From the NCBI GenBank assembly GCA_024734555.1, contig JANPWX010000215.1:1250012-1314011 (forward strand): a stretch of DNA of 64,000 nucleotides, read 5' to 3'. Source of the DNA: Trochalopteron elliotii. Its lineage: Eukaryota > Chordata > Aves > Passeriformes > Leiothrichidae. A model generated the notes under the pieces. The model had not been told where the DNA came from. It saw only the letters and a list, made by a program, of their open reading frames with translations, and did not search any database. Positions within the stretch are counted from its first letter, which is position 1, and each line of letters begins with the position of its first letter. Of this stretch, positions 39,479 through 50,063 are shown one piece after another. The translations under genes and the position numbers were made by a program.

Positions 39479-42400
39479 ATATGAATAAAGAAAGTTCTTG
39501 CAAATTCTAGAATGGGCTTGGAATCAGTGCTTGACATTGCCTACACTGCTTTAAAGTAACCTTGAGCCTTACAGCTAGTTGAAATAAGTGGAATGGAGAG
39601 ACACAAAGCTAGTAAGGACAGGAAGATTGAACAGAGTGTGGAAATTCAAGTAAGTAGGTAATCAGACAAATATTTATCTAAGAGTGCAAAATCTAAGGAG
39701 ACAGTTACTGTTTAAGTATTTGGTCTAATGGTGTCTTTGAAGAAGCACTACTTTCCTGAACTGACTGTATATGTATGAGACCATGGTATTTTAAAATTCT
39801 CTTGGATGGAAGTAAACACACAGGCTTATTTCAAGTTTTGAAGTCTTAGAAAAGTGTCTATGACCAACATGAGAAAACAGTTTTTTCATGCTTTTCTGTG
39901 TTCAAAATATATTCTAATGTAAAAATCCAATAATTTAATTGCAGTAACAAACTCACTGATGTGTGTTTATCTTTCTTTTACACACAGGGATTTACTAAAA
40001 ATCACCTTATGGAAAAGTAGTGCTATGTGCTAAAATCCAAACTCAATGGAGCACTGCACATAAAAGTTATTAAAATCAAATGGTTCCTTTAAACTTTAAA
40101 TTCAAACTCAGAGCAGCAGCTAATCCAAAAAGAAATTAAGTGAAATGCCCCTCTGGGAAACAGTAAAACTTATGCATTCAGGAAAAGAGTTAAATGATGA
40201 ATCAAACTAAGAACAATGACATTCCTTGGAAAAAGCACATTTTCACAACATGTGCACATGCCTATGTGAACATATTCAAACATTAAACACTCAAATTGCT
40301 TAATTACCATAAAAGAATACAGTTCTAAAAACCATGTGAGCACCTTCTAGCCTCTTCTTTTTTATTGACCTGCCTAAATTCAATGACAAATAGCCCTTTT
40401 AAACTTTTTTCTTATTGATATTTTCTCATTTTACAAAATACAAATGTCAAACCTTTAACAGAGCAATCATATTACCAATATATAAATCTGATTTATGTTT
40501 TTTAACCCCAAGGTCAAGTGTTAGGAAAAATCATCCTGCTTCTGACAACCTTTATAGATCACACACTCAATCAAAGACGCTTTGGTGATTTATAAAACAT
40601 GATGATTAGCCCATAGTTTCTCCATAACATCTGAGAGCAAATCAAATCTTCACCATGGTCAGTTTTGTTCTGGGAGAGTGACAAACAATGGGTGGATTTT
40701 GTATAATAGGAATAACCCAACGCAGGTAAGCACATATGATACCATAAAGGACTGGGTAGACTTCCCAGCCATCCATAGAAAGCACCCATCCTGTTGTCAG
40801 TGGCTGTCAAAACTAGGCTGTGTCCCAACAGAGTTTGGATACCAGTACACGTGACTAGAACTTCTACCAGTGTGTGGCTTTAGACAGCTTTCAGCTAAAC
40901 ACATCCTCACCACACCTGATCCTTCACATGAGACCTTGTTTGCTTTTCCTCAGAAAAACAGATGCTCTAAAGAATTCCCTTTCTATACAAACCATTCTCT
41001 CACTTATTTCTTAAGTCCAACACATTAATTTTTATTTATGGTGTTGTTATTCAGTATGAATGGGCACCTCTCTAAATGCAAGCCTCACTCCAGAAACACA
41101 GAGTTGCAAACATATATGTTTTTGCTCTTTCAAATCTGTATATTTAATAAATTAAACTTGGGGATTTTGCCTGAAGAAATTATAAATTCATTATCCCAAA
41201 ACAGATTTCACTTTCCCCATGATCTTTTTTTATAAAGATATTGTGCTAGAAATTTTGACAATGAGTAAAAGGAAGTGGGTGAATTTAAAGATTGATACAT
41301 TTCCTCTTTAAGGGAACTCATCAAATTCTAGTACTTGTAAAGTCCTGCAAAGTACATCTAATGCATCCAATAAAACCAGATCTCTACAATATATTATTGA
41401 GTAATTAGTGCTTAAACCAGAAGTTCTACCCTTTATTTGTCATCTTTATGCTCAGATTACATAAGCTAAATTGATTGCTTAAGGATCCACAAATACCATA
41501 ATCACAAATTTTATGGTTTTATGTAGGATATTAGGAAAAAAATTGCCTCATTGTCTTCAGTGTAAAACAAGATTACTTTTCCCTAAGCAATGCAGTAGAA
41601 GGTACATAAAATCAAATATGTGAAATCATTGCTTCCTTAATGCCACTGTTCTCAGTAGAGATAATTGCTTCATCCAGTTCATAAATTCTCTTGCTTGTTT
41701 GTATTTGTAGCTCTCTCACAGAACCTCACTTCACTGATCTAATATTAGACGTTGGCTCAGCTCTGTTATTTCTGATTGAAATATAGTAAATTGGCAGCAG
41801 TTAAAGATGGATCCTATATCATCATTACTGGCTTTTGCACAGAGATCAATCAAGATCCAACAGGATTTCAGTAATTTATTTGCTCTCTGATAATGTCTTA
41901 ATACTCTCTCACCCTTTCAGAGAGCTTGTCTGAATTTTCATTATGTCATAATTTAAATGCTTTTTTCCCCTATATATATATATTTATTTCTTCTCAAAAG
42001 ACAGAACATACTAATTCTGAGGGGAGCTCTGGATAAATATAAAAACAATCAGTCATTTCTTCTTATTATTTGATTATATTATGGCTGTATTTGAGAAGCG
42101 GCAACAATATAACTGATACAGCAGTAGAATTTGTTAAAAGAACTTGGAACATGTTACATATGAATTATAATTATCACATGAATTATGATTACATATGAAT
42201 TATGTTACACAGAATTATGATTATCACCCCTTCTCTAACAGGTATTTAATCATTACCTACTCCAACAACAGGCGTAACTCTGACTTTGTAATCAGCCAAC
42301 TATATATATTTATCTTTTAATATCAGAGTGATTAATAAAAATTTATACTTTGAACTAATTTTTCTTTGGCTTACTAGTAACAAAAAAAATACCTATCAGC

Positions 42401-43951
42401 TATTCAGAATTTTTGAGGCCACTTATAAGCTCAATATTTTCCTTCTACACTGCTGCTGTAATTTGCATGCCCATATAAGAATTTGTGTATTAGAAAAGGG
42501 TTCATTTGCTTCCACTAAGCCTTGTATTTGTGAACTTTTCAGAAGCTTGACAAATAATCCCATTTGCCTTTTTGTGATCAAGCTGTCATCAAAATAATGT
42601 TAATTACTAATTTATTTTTTATTTATTGAATCAATTGAACTGTTTACAGCTTATGCTGACATCCATATATCAAAACCTCTTATTGAGCTACAACAAAGAA
42701 ACCCCTCAGTAATCTCCTTTTATGCTTGGGTTATATTGGTTTCAGTAAAATTCACCTTTTTTTCACTGTTTTAGAACACATATATATCAATTTTTTGACC
42801 TTTGAGATTAGTCTACATTGGAAAAACACTTTAAATTTCACCATCTCTGTGTCACAAAGAACTGCTTGGACCATTTGATTCACAATAGAATAAAATGGTC
42901 ATAGTAGTTCCTCTTTGATCTTTTGATCTTTTCTGTGGAAAAAACGTAGAAAGCTTTAGGAACATGAATAGAATACAACTTGAAATATAAATGTTTAGTT
43001 TTCACATCTCTCCTCTAAATAGATTACATTTGGAGGTCTTTCTCAATGGTAAGAAAAATTCAAAATCAGTAAAATCCTCTTCAGCCAAGTTCTGCAATCT
43101 AGTGAAGGGTTGTCTTTGTCACAATAAAGAGCAATATAATACCCTATTATTTTATTATACCTGGTAGTTTTCTTTAAATTATTGTGTATTCTGATTTGTT
43201 TTCTTCTCCCAAATTGCTCATTTTATCTCACTAAAACAATTATACAGTTTCATACTTGTAGATTTTAGAGTTTCAGGGATGCTGTAATCCCTGCATCAGT
43301 TTCCATAATTTCATTTGTATTAATTCAATATAGTTGTTCTTACTTTTCTTCATTTCCCATTTGATAAATGGTGATATTCAACCAAACTGCAGGGCTCATC
43401 ATTCACAGGCATAGCTTTTGAGAAGGGCTTCATCAAAGTCTGGTATCTAGTCCAATGTATCAAAAGTGTAGGCATTCGTGATTTTTCTTGCAAGTTTTCT
43501 CTTTACTGCTCTATGATGCAAACTAGCCTGCCCTATGGAAGAAAAAGGAGCAGCACTTTGCTAAACAGTGCTATTTCACTAAGCTCGCCATGAGCCATCC
43601 AGTTCTCTTTGAAGAATGAGGAATGCAGACCTGGATGTGTTTCTAAAGAAAATTTTCCTTGCATTGTTCAAGAATCTACCCTAATTTGAAAAATTACAAT
43701 TGCTGAACTTGTGGAATGATTTCCAACAGAAAACTTCCATATTTTGTCTTTTTAAATTGAAATATTTTGTTGCTAATATTAATTTGAATCCAATGTTTCT
43801 CTAGATCAAGTTCAAACAAGATAAGAAAAAGAAACCCAAATAGAAAAACTGAATGAGATATGGTCATTTGAACACAAATACCATATTTCATTTAAGCTGT
43901 TGTGGTTTTCCTTTTACTTGGAATGTCTTGGGGTTTGTCTTGGTCTGATTT
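39479..43951. other. AT-rich noncoding DNA, no gene recognised
   Basis: No supported gene; the short frames at 40,571-40,828, 41,038-41,235 and 42,328-42,597 are featureless. The part from about 41,690 to 41,960 is free of simple repeats and looks like unique sequence that might be constrained. A (TA)n run lies at 41,971-41,983, and the tandem repeat at 42,152-42,228 is listed separately. Confidence 0.5.
42152..42228. repeat. Degenerate GAATTAT tandem repeat
   Basis: Four GAATTAT cores at 42,162, 42,180, 42,197 and 42,212 are separated by 18, 17 and 15 bp. They share flanking blocks of TTACATAT or ATTATCAC type. This is a small degenerate tandem repeat with shuffled subunits. Confidence 0.8.
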
Positions 43952-43989
43952 TGTGTGTATGTGTGTGTGTGTGCGTGTGTGTGTGTGTT
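43952..43989. repeat. (TG)n microsatellite
   Basis: About 19 TG dinucleotides with two interruptions (TA and CG). A second short GT run follows at about 43,995-44,003. The open frame at 43,902-44,096 across it, with its Cys and Val run, is an artefact of this repeat. Confidence 0.9.
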
Positions 43990-44934
43990 TTGGGGGTGTG
44001 TGTTGTTTGGAGTTTTTTTCCCAGTTAAAGAAAATAGTATTGTTTGATTTTGTTCTATATTTTCAATTTTTATGGAACAAATCCCTAATTATTTAAACAT
44101 CTCTATATCAGTTTCTCTGTCTTTTCTTAAATTTAGATTGTTGCTGTGTGGAATGAAACTAAAAGTTCTGACATAAAGTGCTTCTACTATTTTTCATCTT
44201 AGAGGATGATTCTTCACTTGGTGGGTATTCATCCAATATTCATCACCATTTTTTGATTTTGATTAACTCCTATAATCATAGACATTAAAGATTCCTCAAT
44301 TTTCTATATCTTTCTTCCTTTGATTTTGAAGTAAATGTTAATTTCTTCTTTTTAATCTAAATTACAATTAATTTATAAGTTTGCAAAACAAATATCCAAA
44401 ATAGATTTTTGGGAAAGAAGCCAAAAATAAAAAAATATCCAGAATCTTTAATAATCTGAACTGTAGTAGAAATTGGTAATCTCATGGAATCTCTCTTCTG
44501 AAAAAGGTAAAGGAGATTTCCTTAAACTCCTCTGAGAGTGGCAGTCACATGCAGTCAAGAAATACGAGTAGCTCCATTAAGGATGGCTCCTTCTTAAAAT
44601 GAGTGTAGTAGGTAACTGAATGCTCTCCAGGTTCTCTTTCTTTACAGCGCCATCTTCAGAGCAATATATCATCTCAGCATCACCTTGTGATGATGTATTA
44701 CTCAGATACATCATCAGCCTGAACAGTGTTTCAAATGATTTATAGACCTGGTAAATCATTTAAGTGAGGCACAGTGATGTATTATTCAAAGATGGCACCA
44801 AATGGGTAAGAAGCTTTTAAATGCATAGTCAGCACAGTAACAGAAAACAGCATAAAGCACAAACAAATTCATACCATGCAGAAGGCAACTACCCTAATCT
44901 TGCAAAAGAAGATTGGTACCAAATGAGTTCTAAC
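43990..44934. other. Noncoding, nothing recognised
   Basis: AT-rich sequence between the TG microsatellite and a CR1 fragment. No exon, RNA gene or repeat family is seen apart from the short GT run at its start. Confidence 0.5.
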
Positions 44935-45165
44935 AATGATACAGAGCTCTGCTCCTCTCCTCTCATGAACCATGCAGGACAAGTGGAAATGGCCCCAAGC
45001 TGTGCCAGGGTAAGTTCAGGCTGGAAATCAGGAGGAATTTCTCAAATGTGAGAGTGGTTAAGCATTGGAAGTCATCATCTCTGAAAGTGTCAACAAATGA
45101 CTGGACATAGAATTTGGTGTTATGGTTTAGTCGGCAATGTCGAACACCACTGGATCTGTACAGGA
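44935..45165 (+). mobile_element. CR1 LINE 3' end fragment
   Basis: The plus strand follows the 3' untranslated part of a CR1 element. 'GAAATGGCCCCAAGCTGTGC' (44,986-45,005) is followed by the 'TTCAGGCTGGAAATCAGGAG' block. Then come 'GAGTGGTTAAGCATTGGAAG' and a closing 'TATGGTTTAGTCGGCAATG' part that is typical of one CR1 subgroup. The last bases of the element, including the octamer repeat, are eroded or lost. The copy is moderately to strongly diverged and 5'-truncated. The open frames crossing it on both strands (44,821-45,051 and 44,963-45,226) are not genes. Confidence 0.75.
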
Positions 45166-45240
45166 AATACTTTGAAATAAGAGAGATATGAAAAGTCTCC
45201 CAAGTAAAGTAATGGGCAATGGGCAATTAATCCTATAATT

Positions 45241-45335
45241 AGAGGATAATAATAAAGATAATTATAATCTAATAATTATAATCTATAAGATAGTATAATC
45301 TATATATATTATATATATAGGATAGATATATAGAT
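45241..45335. repeat. AT-rich low-complexity tract
   Basis: Irregular repeats of TAATTATAATCTA and TATATATA lead directly into the GATA array. They probably share its slippage origin. Confidence 0.8.

Positions 45336-45403
<68 letters not shown>
45336..45403. repeat. (GATA)17 microsatellite
   Basis: Seventeen GATA units without interruption, 68 bp in all. It is the longest and cleanest simple repeat in the window. The array begins right after an AT-rich degenerate tract and ends at ATTATCC. Arrays of this length and purity are usually length-polymorphic. Confidence 0.97.
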
Positions 45404-45405
<2 letters not shown>

Positions 45406-48339
45406 TATCCTCAATAAAATTTGTGTGGATATGCACTTATCTCAGTGCCAACACATCTTAAATACCCACCTTCAACACAAAAAAAGGGAACACGTTTGTG
45501 TTTATGCAGAGATGTAGGTGCATAGAAGTGTGCAAGGAGCACAATATGAGCTGTGCTCTGTTGATTTTGAGTATAGTTCTGGGACATTCTTTTAAATGGA
45601 TGCAGGATCAACACACTAAAAAATTTTTCACCGTTGCTTGTGGTTACAGAACCAGACCAAAAGCTTTCAGCACACAGGACAATATAAGAGTTTGTGAAAA
45701 GAATTTTGTCCGTAAGAATGTGAGAGTATCTGGAAAAACTAGAACTTTAGTAACATATAGCTTTCTATTTCTCACTATTGTAAATTACTTCCTACCCTAC
45801 AATAGGCAGACAATACAGATCTAGTTCTCTTGCAAAAAATGCTCTCAAGGAAAGAAAAATGAGGAAGCCTGGTATGACTAAAACTGACATTTTAGTTACC
45901 CTTGAATGTAGCAGGTTATCTAAACACAACAATTCCCTATTAGGTGTTTCATAGCTTCTCTTCTTCACTATCTGTCTATATTCTGTGGAAATATTTATTT
46001 CCAATGTGAGCAGGCCTATTTCCTTCCAATCCTCCAACTTGACCTTGAAATTTACTTTCAAGTAGCTTGTTGCACCTTTAACAATGGTCCAGCACTGTGT
46101 AAATGTAGTAGAAAAGAGCAAGCCAACCCATTATGCACATGTATCTTAAACTTCACAATGAAGGTTTGTGCAATGTTTCCGCAACAAAGAAAATTAAAAG
46201 GGAAAAGGTTTTGAGTTCAAATGTTTTCAATGGCAAAACTCCCTCTGGACTAAGGTCAAAAGTGGATGGGAAAGAAGCTTCTAGTCCATTAAAAGATAAT
46301 CACAACACCAACTTTCCTTGAGACACCCAGCTGTAGGGCTCCACATTTTTAACACACAAACACAGCAAAAGAAAAGCCAGTAGGTTTTTGGGCTTTTTTT
46401 TTGATGTTTACATTCTGAGAAGAGGAGGCGCCTTTCTAGTTTTGATTAGATTTGGGAAATGCATGGATTTTCTCAGTTTAGCTTCTCTTTTGTCTTCTCT
46501 CTCATTGCACCTTTAAAACTGCATTGATTATTGCCTTTTTGTACCTCCATTTAAATAAATTTGCTTGTCCAAGTATGTTGCATTTTGTGTAAAGGAGGTC
46601 TAAATACATTTTCAACACACCCGAATCTTTGAGTATGTGCTGCATGATACATGAATATGAATATCAGTCTAGGAAATTTGGCAAAGAAATAAATGAATCT
46701 TAATTAATGTATTTGGTAGGTCAAATTCATGGTTGCGATATAAGCTTTTGTGGGTGGGTTTTCAGATTGAAAGGATAAAAAAATGGAAAAAAAGATGGAT
46801 AATATGGGTTTCAAGCATGTTACATATCACCTGAGCAAACAGTGAATTCAAGAGTTTTCTAACATAATAAAAAAATTCCCATTCAAGTTTTAACTGTGCC
46901 AGGTGTCCAATTTCAAGAAGCAATTTAGCATTTGTTGACATTCATAATTTCTTTCAGGAAAGACATTTTTTCCCATGAGGCCTGTTTTCTGAAGCTACTC
47001 CAATTTCTGGTGATATTTCTTATCTCACCCTCAAACTCCCAGCTAAGTTAAAATTCCATCAATCTATCTTTGTGAGATAACAACCAAAGCCTTTTAAGCA
47101 TCCCTTAGTACGACTAATGTACAGATATCAAATATGGTACTGCGTGAAAATGTGGCTCATATTTAATTATATAGAGCTAATTATTATAAGGAAAAAATAG
47201 CTTTCTGTTGAACCTTTTACTCATATACAGGCCATAAGGAAACACAGAAATCTTATAGAAAATAACTGAAGGGTATCTATTTTATGTCCTGAACATGAAC
47301 AACTCTATTAAGAATCCTATTTTGGTGTAGAAAGAAGAGTGAAATAAAGACATAACTTGATATCGATCCATAGTTTTCTTGTTTTGTTTGAGTTTGGATC
47401 AAAATAATTTGATTCTTCTAGTCACAGCACAGCAGTAATAACCTGATTTTCTTAAAATCTAACAGTTTTATTTACTTTGCAATAGCAGCACCTTTCACGA
47501 CCATTACATTGATGTTGTCTCATTAAGTAACTAACAATGCCTTAAACAATATTGGTCCCTGACCAATAATTGTTTTTTTCTGTAGTTGCTTACATTCTGA
47601 GTTATAAAACCTGAATTCATATAAACACTGAGACTCTTTTAAAAATCTACAGACATATGGATATGTGTTGATATATAAGTAGAACTTTAATCCCAACATC
47701 TATCATGTCCATATACCTTTGACAGACCTAATGGAAATAAAAGTACTATATTTCTACATCAGAAGATTCCCTGTCTTCTGCAGATACTCAGAGATAAAGA
47801 AGGTGACCTCATAATAGTTCTATAAACTTTTGAAGCGGATTCTGAAAATGTCACTGTATTTTTAATTGGTTTATCTAGTTTAATTTTTTGATAGCAATAA
47901 TAGACTATTATTATAGACTAGTCCACAGCACTCTGATCTGAAGATTAAGAGACAAGAATGTAGAAGACAAAAATCAGAAAAAGTAGTTGGCACGAATTTG
48001 AAAGAAAAGCCAGGAGTTAAAATTGTGAAGTACAAGGAAGTAAAGGAGTTGCATTTGACAAAAGACAAAAATGCCATGAAAGACTTTGTAAGATATCTAA
48101 TTGTTGGAGAAAAACTGCAGGAAGAACTTATCTTTTCCTGAACCAGGGGAACAGAAATGTCTGATTTCTTGCTTAACAGTTCCCTGAAATGGAAAGGGAT
48201 GATTTGTTAATAGAAACACCAGAGACTGGGAATTTTAGCCTAGAATAAAATGCCGTATGTTTGATGATTTCAGAATTTGCATATTCTAAGAAACTTGAGC
48301 TGAGATGTTTAATAGGCTCTCAAGGCATTTAACAATTAT
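45404..48339. other. AT-rich noncoding DNA, no gene recognised
   Basis: Two facing frames of about 108 codons lie at 45,498-45,824 (plus) and 45,792-46,121 (minus). Neither translation shows a domain, and both lack splice context or a promoter, so I do not call them. The rest holds only AT-rich unique sequence. Confidence 0.5.
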
Positions 48340-48482
48340 TTCATAGACTATCTCAGGATGAGAGGGACCCATAAGGATCATAAAATCCAACTCTCAGTTC
48401 CTTGCAGGAATATCTGAACATTCTTCATTAAGTCTTTCCCTTGAGACCTTTACCACCTTGGTCACCACCCAGCCTCTTGACC
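48340..48482 (-). mobile_element. CR1 LINE 3' terminal fragment, minus strand
   Basis: Read on the plus strand, the segment matches the reverse complement of a CR1 3' end. 'TCATAGACTATCTCAGGATG' (48,341-48,360) stands where the element's terminal octamers and 'CCAACTCAGG' part should be. Next come 'GGGACCCATAAGGATCATAA' and 'TCCAACTCTCAGTTCCTTGC'. It then degrades through a 'TTACCACCTTGGTCACCACC' segment. The element therefore lies on the minus strand with its 3' end at about 48,340. Only about 140 bp is recognisable. Confidence 0.7.
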
Positions 48483-48949
48483 CCTCATTTGTATGTATAA
48501 AACACATTACCATGTCTGAATTGGAGAACCCAGCATTTGTTGTTGTTAAATTTCTAAACACTAGTGACATACAACTAACTATAATTTAAGGAACAGACAA
48601 ATACTAACTAAAGAGAATAAGAATGGTACCAGAGAATTTTAGACTAAAACAGCCTAAGAGTAACTCTTTCAAAATAAATGGCACTGACTCTCTCATGACA
48701 CAAATTGCTATGAATGTAAAAGAAGTGGTAGACAAGAGTAATATCCAACATGGATTCTTCAGGAAGAAATTATATTGACTAAATTTGACTAATTTTTATT
48801 CCCAGTAAGAATCATTAAGCAGTTGTTATATTTCTTGATTTGAGTAAGAGCTGGTTTACTTAGAAGGCACTATTTTTGTGGCATTCTTATAGCTAAATGG
48901 AGAAGACAGCCTAGATGAAAATTTACTTAGATGGGGAAGAAACATGTTA
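48483..48949. other. Noncoding between two CR1 copies
   Basis: No feature recognised. Part of it may be further decayed CR1 sequence belonging to the plus-strand copy downstream, but I could not align it with confidence. Confidence 0.4.
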
Positions 48950-49689
48950 GGAAACAGTATTCACAGAAAAAAAGATGCATTGGAAGATGCCTCTGAAACA
49001 GTCACTCAATAGGTTTGATGTTGTTCAACAGTTACATCTATAGTGCATACACATTTCCTCATTATTTTCACTGCAAGAAGAGCATTAAGCTGACAGGAAC
49101 AAATATCAGGTTTGAGTACAGGGCTGAATTGAAAATTTTACAAAAAATAAGATGAACCTGAACAAGAAAGAAATTCTGTTAGCAAAATATAACTTAGTTA
49201 AACATCTTGATTGCAGGATGGAGAGATTATAAGAAATCACAGAAAGAGCACGAGTCAAACCATCACACAGTTCTGTGAAAGGGTGGGCATTACACTGTGT
49301 TGCATAAAGCTTTTGTAACCCTCTGAAAGCAGTTATCATATTTGAGTTCAGAAGTCCAGTATCCCAAGCCCCTACACTGAAAGCAAGAACTGAGCCCTAG
49401 ACTGAAAGCAAGAACTGATGTTATATGTCATCATCCAGAATAATTTATGATGAACAATATCACTCTTACTCCAAATATACAGCTCGTTTGAAGATAAGCA
49501 ATCTCATGAGTTCTGTCTATCAAGTACAAACTGCAGCCATGATCTTATGAACTCTGACAACAACTTATTCTGTAAGACATAGAAAGCAATCCTTAAACTG
49601 TAAGGGCACAGCCAGAAGTACTTATATTCAAATTTTGGCAGTAAGTCTCATAATAATTTGAAAAGAAACAAAAGAATTAGTGGACCAAC
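48950..49689 (+). mobile_element. Possible upstream part of a decayed CR1
   Basis: Weak similarity to the reverse-transcriptase region of CR1 is visible around 49,020-49,100. 'TTGTTCAACAGTTACATCTA' stands in the position of the 'CTGTTTAACATCTTCATCA' block, and 'CATTAAGCTGACAGG' resembles the 'CACCAAGCTGAGTGG' block. The rest is too diverged to align by eye. Its order and strand agree with the certain CR1 3' end immediately downstream. A 25-bp local duplication sits inside it. I regard this extension as plausible only. Confidence 0.35.
49376..49418. repeat. 25-bp local tandem duplication
   Basis: ACTGAAAGCAAGAACTGA at 49,376-49,393 recurs exactly at 49,401-49,418, separated by GCCCTAG. The period is 25 bp. 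It is a recent local duplication, since the two 18-bp copies are identical although their surroundings are decayed. Confidence 0.9.
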
Positions 49690-50063
49690 AGAAATATTCA
49701 GAATGTCAGAAGGAATCATGTAAAAGGAAAATGTTAAGGCCTTGGAGTTTATTCAAAGAGAGAACAACACTGACAGGAGACAAGAGTCTTAAAAGACATG
49801 CAAAGACATTGTCTACTATGCATAGAACAAGATTTAATGGGCTTAAATGCTATCAAGGGAGATTTAAGTTATACATTAAAAAAAAATCCTAATGGGGAGA
49901 ACAGATAAGCAGTAAAATAGGTTGCCTAGGGAGATTTTACAATCTCTGTCATTACCCAAATAATTATCAGAAATAATTTAAATATGGTTGATCATATCCT
50001 GCAGCAAGTTAAGAGATGAAATGCTCTCTCCAGGTCCCATCTTATATTTTCTGTAAGTCTGTG
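49690..50063 (+). mobile_element. Decayed CR1 LINE 3' end
   Basis: The order of blocks matches a CR1 3' region. 'CCTTGGAGTTTATTCAAAGA' (49,740-49,759) is followed by 'AATGGGCTTAAATGCTATCA' and 'GGGAGATTTAAGTTATACAT' at 49,857-49,876. Then comes 'AATAGGTTGCCTAGGGAGAT' at 49,916-49,935. It closes with 'CTCTCTCCAGGTCCCATCTT' and 'TTTTCTGTAAGTCTGTG', the eroded terminal octamer part ending near 50,063. This is a different and older subgroup from the copy at 59,190. The open frame at 49,680-49,892 is element sequence, not a gene. Confidence 0.75.

Noticed and set aside
44821..45226. Short frames on both strands as small genes
   Set aside because: They overlap a CR1 3' untranslated fragment and read through its noncoding sequence.
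45336..45403. Regular short repeat considered as a CRISPR-like array
   Set aside because: It is a pure tetranucleotide microsatellite without spacers, and the window is vertebrate DNA.
45498..46121. Two facing frames of about 108 codons on opposite strands
   Set aside because: Both have local AT-driven composition, no domain, no splice sites and no promoter. Length alone is expected by chance in 64 kb.
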